Source: Pseudomonadota bacterium (GTDB lineage: Bacteria > Pseudomonadota > Gammaproteobacteria > Burkholderiales > Burkholderiaceae_C). Taken from it: DNA of 64,000 nucleotides. The position numbers and the translations under genes were made by a program. The notes below the pieces were generated by a model. It did not search any database. It was not told the DNA's origin and saw nothing but the letters and a program-made list of their open reading frames with translations. Location of the stretch: the NCBI GenBank assembly GCA_030538605.1, contig JAUNTQ010000003.1:33100-97099 (forward strand), in the 5' to 3' direction. Shown in pieces: positions 35,624 to 48,245 of the stretch; positions within the stretch are counted from its first letter, which is position 1, and every line of letters begins with the position of its first letter.

Positions 35624-36835
35624 TCAGCACAAAGCGCGCTCAGCGGCCTGCGCCAGATCGGCCTGCAAATCCTGCGCGGCCTCCAGCCCCAGCGCAAAGC
35701 GCACCAGCGTGCCAGGGCGGACGTGGGCGGGCCAGCGCGTGCGCATGTGGGTCAGCTCGTAGGGCATGACCAGGCTGACGGGGCCGCCCCAGCTGTAGCC
35801 GATCTTGAACAGGCGCAGCCTGTCGCAAAAGGCGTCTACCGCCGCCTGACCGTGGCGCGCATCGATGAGCACGCTGAACAGGCCCGCCGCTGCGCCCTGC
35901 CCTGCCGCATCTGCCGCGCCGCACAGCTGCTGCCAGTGCGCGTGGCCGGGCGATGCGGGCAGCGCGGGGTGCAGCACCTGCGCGCACCAGGGCTGCGCTG
36001 CGGCCCACTGCGCCAGCGTGCGTGCGCTGCGGTCGGACTGCGCATAGCGCAGTGGCATGCCGGGCAGGCTGCGCAGCACGCTTTCCGCGTCGTTGCCCCC
36101 CACGCCCAGGCCCAGGCGCATGTGGGTGAGCTTGAGCCTGAGGTGCAACGCCTGATCGCGCGTGGTGATGCTGCCCATGAGCACGTCGCCGCCGCCGCTG
36201 GGGTATTTCGTCAATGCGTGGGCCGATACGTCCACGCCCAGGCCCGCGCCGTCCAGGTCGAACGCGTTGAAGGCCAGGCCCGCGCCCCAGGTGTTGTCAA
36301 GCGCGCAGACGACGCCGCGCGCGCGGCACAGGCGCACCTGCGCGATCAGGTCGGGAAATTCGAGCGTGACCGAGCCTGCGGCTTCGAGCCACACCAGCTT
36401 GGTCTTGTCGGTGATGCGCGCAGCCAGGTCGGCCACGTCCATCGGGTTGTAGCGCTGGTGCGTGATGCCGAAGGCGGCCAGCTCGCCCTCGGCCAGGGTC
36501 TGGTTGGGGCCGTAGGCGTTGTCGGGCAGCAGCACTTCGTCGCCGGTCTTGAGCAAGGCCAGCGCCACGTTGGCCAGCGCCGCCAGGCCGCTGGGCACCA
36601 GCAGGCATTGCAGGCCGCCTTCGAGCGTGGCGATGCGCTCTTCCAGCACGTAGGTGGTGGGCGTGCCGTGCAGGCCGTAGGTGTAGCCGCTCTTGTCTTT
36701 CCACTCGCGCGTGCGCATGGCCGCCACGTTGGGGAAGAACACGGTGGACGCCTTGAACACGCCGGGCTGCGGCGCGCCGAAGTCGGCCGGCGGGATGTAG
36801 GGGTGGTGGATGAGAGAGGTGGCGCGGTCGGTCAT
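35624..36835 (-). CDS. metC: PLP-dependent trans-sulfuration enzyme, cystathionine beta-lyase type
   Basis: 403 residues from ATG 36835 (MTDRATSLIHHPYIPP). Cys/Met-metabolism PLP family: YTYGLHGTPTTYVLEERIAT at the cofactor/substrate region, LLVPSGLAALANVALALL, VWLEAAGSVTLEFPDL, the Asp in ALDNTWGAG and the Schiff-base Lys in HALTKYPSGGGDVLMGS. YSWGGPVSLVMP is typical of MetC. It would convert cystathionine to homocysteine, pyruvate and ammonia. It is divergent from no close gene and lies 110 bp upstream (in transcription terms) of repeats; the encapsulin terminator lies on its 5' side. Confidence -1.
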   Translation of the reverse strand: MTDRATSLIHHPYIPPADFGAPQPGVFKASTVFFPNVAAMRTREWKDKSGYTYGLHGTPTTYVLEERIATLEGGLQCLLVPSGLAALANVALALLKTGDEVLLPDNAYGPNQTLAEGELAAFGITHQRYNPMDVADLAARITDKTKLVWLEAAGSVTLEFPDLIAQVRLCRARGVVCALDNTWGAGLAFNAFDLDGAGLGVDVSAHALTKYPSGGGDVLMGSITTRDQALHLRLKLTHMRLGLGVGGNDAESVLRSLPGMPLRYAQSDRSARTLAQWAAAQPWCAQVLHPALPASPGHAHWQQLCGAADAAGQGAAAGLFSVLIDARHGQAAVDAFCDRLRLFKIGYSWGGPVSLVMPYELTHMRTRWPAHVRPGTLVRFALGLEAAQDLQADLAQAAERALC

Positions 36836-36884
36836 GGCGCGATGGTAGGACAAGCCCTGCGGCAGGGCAGGCGAATGACAAACG

Positions 36885-36927
36885 CCAACGGCCCCGGTCG
36901 CGACACGCGCGCGGCCGGGGCCGTTGG
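36885..36927 (-). terminator. Perfect 13-bp hairpin after the encapsulin gene
   Basis: CCAACGGCCCCGG (36885-36897) is complementary to CCGGGGCCGTTGG (36915-36927). On the minus strand it is followed by CGTTTGTC, a weak T-run. It sits 18 bp after the encapsulin stop and ends the purA-to-encapsulin run. Confidence -1.
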
Positions 36928-36945
36928 GACAAGGGGGCGCAGCGC

Positions 36946-37761
36946 CTACTTGCCGCTGGGCAGCACGGCGACGGCGGCTTCGGCCGTCAGCAGGCGGAAG
37001 GTGAGGGTCTCTTCCAGGTACAGCTTGACGCTGCTTTCGTTGTGGCTGAGGTAGCCGATGGCCAGGTCGCTGCCGACGTGCAGCACGAAGTCACCGCCGC
37101 GCGTGGACACGACGTAGGCACCTTCGATGGCGGGTGCCCAGACGATGTTCTCGCTGCCGCCCATCAGGCGCTGGATGTGGTTGAGCACCGGGTAGCCCTG
37201 ATCGTTGGCCTCGGCCAGCGCGGTGTAGGCGTTGGCACCCAGCACGGCGACGTAGGGGCCGTCGACACCCGCGAGCTTGAGCTGCTTGAGCGCGGTGGCG
37301 ATCACGTCGGGGTAGCCGGTGGCCTGCGCGGGCAGCTTGAGCACGGGGTTGGAGCTGCCTTCGCGGATGCCTTCTATGCCGGCGGCCTTGTAGCCGAGGA
37401 AGATGGCGCGGTCTTCGGCATAGGCCAGCTGCTCGGCCGCGTCCTTGGCGGGCTGCCAGTCGGAGTCGTCGGCACCGCGCTCGACGTCGTCGATGGCCTC
37501 GCGCGAAAGCTCGAAGGGCACGCGCAGCTCCACCATCGGCTTGACGATGCGCTGGCGCGCAATGACGCCGTCCTGCGGGGCCTTGAGCGTGCTCAGGTGG
37601 CCGGTGCCGATGGCCGAGCATTTGGCACCGTCGTCCGACACTTCGACGTCGACGGCGCGGCGGCCCGCCAGGTTGCGGCGGAAGGTGCGTGCGACTTCCT
37701 CCTCGATCTGCGCCCACGCGGCGGCGGAGATGGGGGCGAGTTCACGGTGCAGGTTGTTCAT
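36946..37761 (-). CDS. Encapsulin nanocompartment shell protein (family 1)
   Basis: 271 residues, a usual family-1 length. It self-assembles into an icosahedral protein shell with the HK97 phage-capsid fold. Diagnostic features are the N-terminus MNNLHRELAPISAAAWAQIE, the E-loop-like KAPQDGVIARQRIVKPMVEL, LSREAIDDVERGADDSDWQP, AEDRAIFLGYKAAGIEGI, the A-domain GPYVAVLGANAYTALAE and the C-terminal DLAIGYLSHNESSVKLYLEE with FRLLTAEAAVAVLP. An AAGGAG precedes the ATG. It lies 53 bp behind the DyP peroxidase gene, whose C-terminus carries the matching cargo peptide, so the cargo is identified by context. Confidence -1.
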   Translation of the reverse strand: MNNLHRELAPISAAAWAQIEEEVARTFRRNLAGRRAVDVEVSDDGAKCSAIGTGHLSTLKAPQDGVIARQRIVKPMVELRVPFELSREAIDDVERGADDSDWQPAKDAAEQLAYAEDRAIFLGYKAAGIEGIREGSSNPVLKLPAQATGYPDVIATALKQLKLAGVDGPYVAVLGANAYTALAEANDQGYPVLNHIQRLMGGSENIVWAPAIEGAYVVSTRGGDFVLHVGSDLAIGYLSHNESSVKLYLEETLTFRLLTAEAAVAVLPSGK

Positions 37762-37814
37762 GGCGGTGCTCCTTGCGACTGAGGTGGAAAACGAAAGAAA
37801 GGGCAGGCGGCGCG

Positions 37815-38927
37815 TCAGGTGCGCGTGGTTTCGGTGCCGTTGCCCGCATCGGGCGTGATGGCCTGCGGCTGGCCCTTGAGCGAGCCGATGGCGAGCACGC
37901 CGCCGGGCCCGCCCACGGCCTGGCTGGCAGACGCAGGCGTGTCGGCAGCGGGCGCGGCGGGGTTGCCGTCGCCCATCTCGTCCAGCATGGGCACGGGGGG
38001 CACGAAGAACAGCGTGCCGGTGACGGCGGTGGAGAAGTCGAGCAGGCGGTCGTGGTTGCCGGGCGGGCGACCGATGAACATGTTGGTGAGCATCAGCTCG
38101 GTGACGGCGGGGTCGCGCGCGTAGCCGATGAAGTAGGTGCCGAACTCGCCGCGCGCGGGGGCGGCAAAGGGCATGTTGGCGCGCACGATGGCCAGCTCGT
38201 TGCCGTCGTCGTCTTCCACCACGTTGAGCGCGACGTGCGAGTTGGCGGGCTTGACGTCGTCGGCCAACTCGATGTCGTCGAGCTTGGTGCGGCCGATCAC
38301 GCGCTCCTGCTCTTCGGTCGAGAGGCTGTTCCAGGCGGCCATGTCGTGCAGGTATTTCTGCACGATGACGTAGCTGCCGCCGGCAAAGGCCGGGTCTTCG
38401 TCGCCGATGACGGTGGCGGCCAGCGCCTCGGGGCCTTCGGGGTTTTCGGTGCCGTCGACAAAGCCGACCATGCTGCGCGCGTCGAAGTAGCGAAAGCCCT
38501 GCACCTCATCGACGGTGCGCACGGCGCTGCCCAGCGCGCGCATGGCTTGCATGGCGAGTTCCTGGCACATGTCGACCGTGGCGGCGCGGATGTGCAGCAG
38601 CAGGTCGCCGGGCGTGGCAGGCGCGTGGTGGTGCGCGCCGCGCAGCTCCTTGAAGGGGTGCAGCTGCGCGGGGCGCGGCGCGCCGAAAAGGCGATCCCAC
38701 GCGGCGGAGCCGATGCCCACCACCAGGCTCAGCCCCCGGTCGGCACAGCGGTGGCCCACGCTGCGGCGCAGGCCGCTGGCATTGCCCAGAAAGGCGCGCA
38801 CGGCCGCTTCGGCCGGCGCGCCGGGGGCGATGTCGAGCACGATGAAGTGCGCAGCCCCACCCGCTGCGGCGGTCACGGGCTGCGGGTCGGCGGCGAGCAG
38901 GTGGTGGGCAGGGCAAGCGTGGGTCAT
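37815..38927 (-). CDS. DyP-type peroxidase, encapsulin cargo
   Basis: 370 residues from ATG 38927. Haem peroxidase of the DyP family: GFVDGTENP (155-163, catalytic Asp158), proximal His231 in ANSHVALN, distal Arg249 in AIVRANMP and EFGTYFIGYARDP. The peroxidase domain ends near FFVPPVPML (about 314). It is followed by a flexible Ala/Gly/Pro linker and IGSLKGQ (347-353), the typical encapsulin targeting peptide. Unusually, about 17 more residues (PQAITPDAGNGTETTRT) follow it. Inside the shell it should use H2O2 to oxidise small or polymeric substrates; the real one is unknown. It begins 4 bp after the phosphoribosyltransferase stop and sits directly before the shell gene. Confidence -1.
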   Translation of the reverse strand: MTHACPAHHLLAADPQPVTAAAGGAAHFIVLDIAPGAPAEAAVRAFLGNASGLRRSVGHRCADRGLSLVVGIGSAAWDRLFGAPRPAQLHPFKELRGAHHHAPATPGDLLLHIRAATVDMCQELAMQAMRALGSAVRTVDEVQGFRYFDARSMVGFVDGTENPEGPEALAATVIGDEDPAFAGGSYVIVQKYLHDMAAWNSLSTEEQERVIGRTKLDDIELADDVKPANSHVALNVVEDDDGNELAIVRANMPFAAPARGEFGTYFIGYARDPAVTELMLTNMFIGRPPGNHDRLLDFSTAVTGTLFFVPPVPMLDEMGDGNPAAPAADTPASASQAVGGPGGVLAIGSLKGQPQAITPDAGNGTETTRT

Positions 38928-38931
38928 GGAT

Positions 38932-39456
38932 TCACACCTTCCATTTGGCCAGCAGCTTCTCCGGCGACAGGTTGTCGTAGGCCTCGAAGGGCTGGTGGAT
39001 CCAGGGGTTGCTGGGCAGGTCTTCCACCGAGTAATCGGCCTGAAAGCTGGAGCAGCCCTTGGTCCAGATGACGGCGGTGCGCAGCTCGGTGATGGGCTGG
39101 TAGTTGTTGCGCAGGCGATCGACCACGGCTTGCAGGGTGACGCCGGTGTCGGCCAGGTCATCGACCAGCAGCACGCGGCCGGCGATCTGGCCCTTGGGCG
39201 TGGTGATGTAGTGGGCAATGTCCAGATACCCCTGCACCGTGCCGGCCTCGGCGCGGTAGCTGCTGGTGGACATGATGGCCAGCGGCACGTTGAAGATGCG
39301 GCTGAGGATGTCGCCCGGGCGCATGCCGCCGCGCGCCAGGCACAGGATGGTGTCGAACTGCCAGCCCGACTGGTGTACCTTGATCGCCAGCTTTTCGATC
39401 AGGTTGTGGTACTCGTCGTAGCTCACGTACAGGTGCTTGCCGTCTTCGGTCAACAT
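38932..39456 (-). CDS. Phosphoribosyltransferase (purine PRTase-like)
   Basis: 174 residues. Type-I PRTase fold with PRPP motif LLVDDLADTGVTLQ (about 95-108) and CLARGGMRPGDILSRIF upstream. Relatives annotated as Gpt/xanthine or hypoxanthine PRTases convert a purine base and PRPP to the nucleotide; the base is not resolved here. KGCSSFQADYSVEDLPSNPW is the C-terminal hood region. Its place next to purA favours purine salvage. A half palindromic element lies between it and purA, and the DyP gene follows after 4 bp, so the three may be co-transcribed. Confidence -1.
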   Translation of the reverse strand: MLTEDGKHLYVSYDEYHNLIEKLAIKVHQSGWQFDTILCLARGGMRPGDILSRIFNVPLAIMSTSSYRAEAGTVQGYLDIAHYITTPKGQIAGRVLLVDDLADTGVTLQAVVDRLRNNYQPITELRTAVIWTKGCSSFQADYSVEDLPSNPWIHQPFEAYDNLSPEKLLAKWKV

Positions 39457-39469
39457 GGGTAACTCCCGA

Positions 39470-39502
39470 TTTTATAGCTGTTTGCGCTTGTTTTACGTGC
39501 GA
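39470..39502. repeat. Half copy of the AT-rich palindromic element
   Basis: TTTTATAGCTGTTTGCGCTT (39470-39489) followed by GTTTTACGTGCG, lying between purA and the PRTase gene. It matches one arm of the element at 10284. Confidence -1.
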
Positions 39503-39542
39503 TGGAGCCGAAATGGCTTTGAAACCCGGCTGGCCGCACGGC

Positions 39543-42087
<2,545 letters not shown>

Positions 42088-42180
42088 GAGGAAAGCAGCT
42101 TTCGCAGGCTGTTAAAAACGCGATTCTACTGACATCGTTTTGCGCGCCCGGCGCACGCGGCCTTGAGGCCGTTTCCAGGC

Positions 42181-42366
42181 TCAGGCCAGCCAGATCAGGG
42201 CCAGCCCGCCTGCCAGCGCCAGCAGGCCGAAGAAGCGGATCTGTCCGTCCTGCATGCGCAAGAGCTGGCTGAAGGCCTCGCGCCAGGCGCCGGGCGCAAT
42301 GAAGGGCATCAGCCCCTCGATGATCAGGGCCAGGCCCAGGGCCGCCAACCAGGTGCTTGCATCCAT
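42181..42366 (-). CDS. DUF2065 small membrane protein
   Basis: 61 residues from ATG 42366 (MDASTWLAALGLALIIEGLM). Two hydrophobic helices flank PFIAPGAWREAFSQLLRMQDGQIRFFG, the DUF2065 (YjeT-like) signature. It is often encoded beside hflKC and purA; its role is unknown. It continues the hflK-hflC-hisZ-purA run. Confidence -1.
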   Translation of the reverse strand: MDASTWLAALGLALIIEGLMPFIAPGAWREAFSQLLRMQDGQIRFFGLLALAGGLALIWLA

Positions 42367-42421
42367 GCCAGGGTGGGCGCCCAACCGGGCCGCGCGCCGC
42401 CGCTGGCGCGCGGGCTGCCGG

Positions 42422-43294
42422 TCAGGGCTGCTGCATGTTCTTGAAGAACACGGACGCGGCCGGGTCGATCACCAGCACGTCGCCGGGCTTGCCCACGCTG
42501 GCCTTGTAGGCGTCGAGGCTGCGGTAGAACTCGGCGAACTTGGGGTCGCGGCCAAAGGCCTCGCCGTAGACGCGGGTGGCTTCGGCATCGCCCTGGCCGC
42601 GCACGATCTCGGCGTCGCGGTAGGCGTTGGCCACGGTGACTTCGCGCTCGCGGTCGGCTTCGGCACGGATTTTTTCGGCAGCGGCTGCGCCCGTGGCACG
42701 CAGTTCGTTGGCCACGCGCGTGCGTTCGGCCTGCATGCGGCCATAGACGGATTCGGTGATGGACTCGGAGTAGTCGGCGCGGGTCAGGCGCACGTCCACG
42801 ATCTCGATGCCCCAGGGGCGTTCGCCGCCCACGGCTGCGGTGACCTTGCGCTTGACGGCATCCATCAGCTCTTCGCGGCGCGAGGAGATGATCTCGGCCA
42901 CGGTGAGGCGGTTGATCTCTTCCTGGAAGGCGTTGCGCACCACGCGGTTGAGTTGCAGCGCGCCGGCGCTTTCATCGCGCCCCACGCTGGGGATGTATTC
43001 CTCGGGCCGGCTGATGCGCCACTTCATGTACCAGTCGATCACCATGCGCTGCTTCTCGGCGGTGAGCATGGGTTCGGTGTCCATGCTGGCCAGCGTCAGC
43101 AGGCGCTTGTCGAGATAGTTGACGTTCTGCACCACGGGCATCTTGAAGTTGAGCCCCGGCTCGACGATGACCTTCTGGATCTGGCCAAGCTGATAGACCA
43201 CGCCGTACTGGCGCTGATCCACCACGAACATGGCCGAGGTCGCCAGCACCAGCGCGATGAGAAGGGTGGTTCCAATGAATCCGATCTTGTTCAT
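42422..43294 (-). CDS. hflC: Modulator of FtsH protease HflC
   Basis: 290 residues from ATG 43294 (MNKIGFIGTTLLIALVLATS). One N-terminal membrane helix with the bulk periplasmic, then an SPFH/band-7 domain (VDQRQYGVVYQLGQIQKVIV; LDKRLLTLASMDTEPMLTAE; VVRNAFQEEINRLTVAEIIS) and a coiled coil (AERTRVANELRATGAAAAEK). HflC forms a cage with HflK around the FtsH protease. The gene normally follows hflK directly; here 167 bp with a GC-rich repeat separate them. Confidence -1.
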   Translation of the reverse strand: MNKIGFIGTTLLIALVLATSAMFVVDQRQYGVVYQLGQIQKVIVEPGLNFKMPVVQNVNYLDKRLLTLASMDTEPMLTAEKQRMVIDWYMKWRISRPEEYIPSVGRDESAGALQLNRVVRNAFQEEINRLTVAEIISSRREELMDAVKRKVTAAVGGERPWGIEIVDVRLTRADYSESITESVYGRMQAERTRVANELRATGAAAAEKIRAEADREREVTVANAYRDAEIVRGQGDAEATRVYGEAFGRDPKFAEFYRSLDAYKASVGKPGDVLVIDPAASVFFKNMQQP

Positions 43295-43329
43295 TTCAGT
43301 TATCCGTATCGCGTTGCGCCATTGGCAGC

Positions 43330-43461
43330 CCATGGGATGCGCGCCAAGTCAGGAGGTCGCGGAGCAGACCATTCGCGGGTGCCGTGGCCGGGGTTTCCCC
43401 GGTCACTGGCACCGTCCCCCTGGGGGGATGACGCCGAAGGCGGCTCAGGGGGGATGTCATG
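43330..43461 (-). repeat. Inverted copy of the GC-rich repeat between hflK and hflC
   Basis: On the minus strand it reads CCCCCCTGAGCCGCC..., CCCCCAGGGGG, a GTGACCGGGGAAACCCCGGC-like hairpin and GGTCTGCTCCGCGACCTCC, matching 23646-23930 and 15927-16040. It lies within an operon whose two products form one complex. Confidence -1.
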
Positions 43462-44840
43462 TCACCGGGTTTCGCGTTCGCGGCTGCGGCTGCTGTCGCG
43501 CGCGCGGGTATCGGCGGGCTGGGCGGCAGGCGCGGGCGTGTTGGCCGGGGCAGTGGCCGTCGCCGCCGCTGCGGGGGCTTGCGCACCTGCGGCCTGCATG
43601 ACCTTGTCGAGCGGCAGGTACATCAGGTTGTTGCCGGAGCGGCTGTCCACGATGACCTTGTTCACGCCGCTGTAGATCTGCTGCATGGTGTCGATGTACA
43701 TGCGGTCGCGGGTGACACCGGGCGCGCGCTGGTACTCGGTCAGCACCGAGCTGAAGCGCTGCGCATCACCTTCTGCCTGGGCGACGATGCGCGCCTTGTA
43801 GCCGTCGGCCTCGGCCTTGAGGCGGTCGGCCGTACCGGTGGCGCGCGGCACCACGTCGTTGCGGTAGGCCTCGGCCTGGTTTCTGGCGCGCACGCTTTCC
43901 TGGCCTGCGCGCAGCACGTCTTCGAACGCGGCCAGCACCTGCTCGGGCGGGCGCACGCCGCCTTGCTGCATGTTGACGGCCACCACGTCGATGCCGACGC
44001 GGTAGCGGTCGAGGATGGCCTGCATGAGGTCGCGCACGCGCGGGGCGATTTGGTCGCGCTGCTCGGCCATGGCTTCGTCCATGGTCATGCTGCCCACCAC
44101 TTCGCGCACGGCGCTTTCGGCCACCTGCACGACGGAGTCGTCGGGGTCGCGGCTGACGAAGAGGTAGTCGCGCGCGCTGCTGAGGCGGTATTGCACGGCG
44201 AACTTGATGTCGACGATGTTCTCGTCCTTGGTGAGCATGGCCGAGTCGCGCAGGCCGGTGCCCTTGATGGTGCTGTCGCGCCCCACGTCGACCGAGCGGA
44301 TCTGCTGCACGCGCACGGTTTCCTGCCGCTGGACGGGCCAGGGCATGTGCCAGTTCAGGCCGGGGTTGCGCGTGCTGTTGTATTGGCCGAAGGTGGTGAC
44401 CACGGCCTGCTCGCCTTCGCGCACGATGAAGATGCCCGAGGCCAGCCAGAGCATGACGGCGACGACGGCGATCAGGCCTGCCCCCACGCCGGCAAACTTC
44501 ATGTCGGGCTGGAAGTTGCCGCCACCGCCGCCACCGGGCATGCCGCCACGGCCGCCGCCGCCCTGGCCGCCAAAGAGGCCGCCCAGCTTGCGGTTGAAGT
44601 CGCGCCACAGCTCGTCCAGATCGGGCGGGCCCTGGTTGGGGCCGCGCCCGCGCGGGGGCTGTTGTGGTGCTTGCTGGGGGGGGCGCTGCTGCTCGGGCGG
44701 CGAAGCGGGACGGTCGTCAGGGCGCGATTCGCCCTGGTTGTTCGGCTCGTCGCCACGTCCCCAGCCGGGATCGTTCAGGTTGAACATGCCCCGGATGCGC
44801 GTCGGCCAGCTGGGCGGACGCAGGGTGCTGAAGCGGTCTT

Positions 44841-44844
<4 letters not shown>
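43462..44844 (-). CDS. hflK: Modulator of FtsH protease HflK
   Basis: 460 residues. A cytoplasmic Gly/Pro/Gln-rich leader (QQAPQQPPRGRGPN; GGQGGGGRGGMPGGGGGG) precedes one membrane helix (AGLIAVVAVMLWLASGIFIV, about 122-141). The SPFH domain (VREGEQAVVTTFGQYNSTRN; HMPWPVQRQETVRVQQIRSV) and a coiled coil with AEADGYKARIVAQAEGDAQR follow. The C-terminal tail is Ala/Pro-rich. The ATG overlaps the hflX stop (ATGA). It partners HflC in restraining FtsH. Confidence -1.
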
Positions 44845-46055
<1,211 letters not shown>

Positions 46056-46085
46056 TGGCTTGGAAAAGGTGAGGGGCGAAAGAAG

Positions 46086-46120
46086 GCGGCATTTGCTCTT
46101 TTTATCAGAGCAAATGCCGC
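46086..46120 (-). terminator. Perfect 14-bp hairpin between hfq and hflX
   Basis: GCGGCATTTGCTCT (46086-46099) is complementary to AGAGCAAATGCCGC (46107-46120), 7-nt loop. On the minus strand it is followed by CTTCTTTCGC, only a poor T-run. It could partly terminate hfq transcripts, giving more hfq than hflX message, or be a processing or stability element. Confidence -1.
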
Positions 46121-46142
46121 TGCTGGGGTGCTGACCGGGGGC

Positions 46143-46394
46143 TTACTTGGCTTCGGCTTCGGGGTTGTCGCCGTTGGCCTGGAAGTTCACCGCGCGGCCA
46201 GGCACGATGGTGGAGATGGCGTGCTTGTAGACCATCTGGGTGACGGTGTTGCGCAGCAGCACGACGTATTGGTCGAAAGACTCGATCTGCCCCTGGAGCT
46301 TGATGCCGTTGACCAGGTAAATGGACACGGGAATGTGCTCTCGGCGCAGGGTGTTGAGGAACGGGTCTTGTAGGAGTTGCCCTTTATTGCTCAC
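46143..46394 (-). CDS. hfq: RNA chaperone Hfq
   Basis: 83 residues from GTG 46394 ([20 protein letters not shown]), with GGAGA upstream. The GTG is chosen because it gives the standard N-terminus; the open frame upstream has no homology. The Sm1 motif ([20 protein letters not shown]) and Sm2 motif (YKHAIST) are intact, and the C-terminus is the short beta-proteobacterial type. It forms hexamers that pair small RNAs with mRNAs. Gene order der-hfq-hflX-hflK-hflC is conserved. Confidence -1.
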   Translation of the reverse strand: MSNKGQLLQDPFLNTLRREHIPVSIYLVNGIKLQGQIESFDQYVVLLRNTVTQMVYKHAISTIVPGRAVNFQANGDNPEAEAK

Positions 46395-46497
46395 GATATT
46401 CTCCGTGTTCGGAAGTGTTGGTTGAGGGGGGTGGAACTTACCACATGGGGGTGGCAGCGCCGATGACAAGGGGCATGCCGGGCGGCAGGCGAATGGG

Positions 46498-47841
46498 TTA
46501 TGAGTCCTTGTCGGCGTAAGGGTTCCGCGCGGTTTTCATCTCGACGCGCAGCGGGGTGCCGGTCAGATCGAAGGCCTTGCGAAAGCGCCCTTCGAGGTAG
46601 CGCCGGTAGCCGTCGGTCACGCCTTCGAGCGAGTTGCCGTGCACCACGATGACGGGCGGGTTCATGCCGCCCTGGTGGGCGTAGCGCAGCTTGGGGCGGT
46701 ACATGCCGCTGCGCTTGGGCTGCTGAAATTGCACGGCTTCCTGCAGCACGCGGGTGATTTGCGGCGTGGGCATCTTGCGCATGGCGGCCTTGTGCGCGCC
46801 GGCGATGGACTTCCACAGTGGGCCAAGGCCCTGGCGCTTCTTGGCGGAGATGAAGTGCAGCTCGGCAAACTTCAGGAACGCCAGGCGCGTTTCGATGGAG
46901 CGCACGACGAGTTCGCGCTGGTATTCGTCCACCGCGTCCCACTTGTTGACGGCCAGCACGACGGCGCGCCCGGCGTCGAGGATGAAGCCGGCGATGTGCG
47001 CGTCCTGGTCGGTCACGCCTTGCTCGGCGTCGAGCAGCAGCAGCACGACGTTGGCGCTTTCAATGGCTTGCAGGGTCTTGACGACGGAGAACTTCTCGAT
47101 GGCCTCGAACACCTTGCCCTTGCGGCGCAGGCCGGCGGTGTCGATGAGCTCGAAGCGCTGGCCGTTGCGCTCGAAGTCGACAGTGATGGCGTCGCGCGTG
47201 GTGCCGGGCAGATCGAAGGCGACCAGGCGTTCTTCGCCCAGCCAGGTGTTGATGAGGGTGGATTTGCCGACGTTGGGGCGCCCGGCGACGGCCAGGCGGA
47301 TGGGGGCTTCGGGGTCGGGCTGGGGGTCGTCCTCGGGCTCGGGCATGCCGAGCGCGTCGAGCGCGGCGTCGAGCATGCCGCGCACGCCCTGGCCGTGGGC
47401 GGCGGACACGGGCAGCACTTCGCCCAGGCCCAGCTCGTAGAACTCGGCCAGCTGCGCGCCTTCGTGCATGCCTTCGGCCTTGTTGGCCACGAGCAGGCAG
47501 GTTTTGCCCAGGCGGCGCAGTTCGCGGGCGATGTCGTGGTCTTGCCCCGACAGGCCGCCGCGCGCATCGACGACGAAGATGACGACGTCGGCCTCGGCGA
47601 TGGCCTGGCGCGTCTGACGGGCCATCTCGCGGAAGATGCTGCCGTCGCCTGCTTCGGGCTCGAAGCCGCCGGTGTCGATGACGATGTATTCGCGCCTGCC
47701 CAGGCGGCCCTGGCCGTAGTGCCGGTCGCGCGTGAGGCCGGCGTAGTCGGCGACGATGGCGTCGCGGCTTTTGGTGAGCCGGTTGAACAGGGTGGATTTG
47801 CCGACGTTGGGGCGGCCCACCAGGGCGAGGACGGGTTTCAT
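46498..47841 (-). CDS. der: Ribosome biogenesis GTPase Der
   Basis: 447 residues from ATG 47841 ([20 protein letters not shown]). Tandem GTPase domains: GRPNVGKST at about 9-17 with DTGGFEP and NKAEG, and GRPNVGKST again near 187 with [11 protein letters not shown] and NKWD. A C-terminal KH-like domain follows ([20 protein letters not shown]). Der acts in 50S subunit maturation and is essential in E. coli. It is separated from bamB upstream by 404 bp of repeats and lies 103 bp before hfq. Confidence -1.
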   Translation of the reverse strand: MKPVLALVGRPNVGKSTLFNRLTKSRDAIVADYAGLTRDRHYGQGRLGRREYIVIDTGGFEPEAGDGSIFREMARQTRQAIAEADVVIFVVDARGGLSGQDHDIARELRRLGKTCLLVANKAEGMHEGAQLAEFYELGLGEVLPVSAAHGQGVRGMLDAALDALGMPEPEDDPQPDPEAPIRLAVAGRPNVGKSTLINTWLGEERLVAFDLPGTTRDAITVDFERNGQRFELIDTAGLRRKGKVFEAIEKFSVVKTLQAIESANVVLLLLDAEQGVTDQDAHIAGFILDAGRAVVLAVNKWDAVDEYQRELVVRSIETRLAFLKFAELHFISAKKRQGLGPLWKSIAGAHKAAMRKMPTPQITRVLQEAVQFQQPKRSGMYRPKLRYAHQGGMNPPVIVVHGNSLEGVTDGYRRYLEGRFRKAFDLTGTPLRVEMKTARNPYADKDS

Positions 47842-47929
47842 GGGCGACAAGCCGGGCACATGGCCCGCCGGGCAAAAAGGAGCAATGGTACGGCGGCTGG
47901 TTGGCACCGGTTGGGGAGATGGTGGATAG

Positions 47930-48032
47930 AAAATAAAACAGGAGCCGCTTGCGTACGTTTTTAAACGATTTCAGATATAAAAGTATCTGAAAATGTTTAA
48001 TAACGTGCGCAAGAAGCTCCTTTTTTTATCAA
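47930..48032. repeat. AT-rich palindromic element (full copy) in the der-bamB gap
   Basis: Arms AGGAGCCGCTTGCGTACGTT (47940-47959) and AACGTGCGCAAGAAGCTCCT (48002-48021) flank an AT-rich core with its own stem (TTTCAGATA / TATCTGAAA). The gap 47842-48245 normally would be short in this conserved gene run. Confidence -1.
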
Positions 48033-48107
48033 TCCCAACCATTCGGCGAACAGAAGGCGGAATCCCTTCGGGGTTCAGCCCTACGGGGGCCAAAGCCAAT
48101 CAGACGG

Positions 48108-48216
48108 CTGTTGCTCCCTCCCCCGCTGGGGGAGGGTTGGGGTGGGGGCCAACCACGCTGGATTCATCAAAGGTGGTCAGCCCCCATCCCTGCCTTCCCC
48201 CAGCGGGGGGAAGGAG
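48108..48216. repeat. Pair of C-run/G-run hairpins downstream of bamB
   Basis: CTCCCTCCCCCGCTGGGGGAG (48115-48135, split hairpin around GCT) is matched by CCTTCCCCCAGCGGGGGGAA (48192-48211) about 80 bp on, and the flanks GGTTGGGGTGGGGG / CCCCCATCCC are also complementary. It resembles intergenic repeats common in beta-proteobacteria; no gene is present. Confidence -1.
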
Positions 48217-48245
48217 CCGACACAAGACCCACCAAGAGGCTGGCG

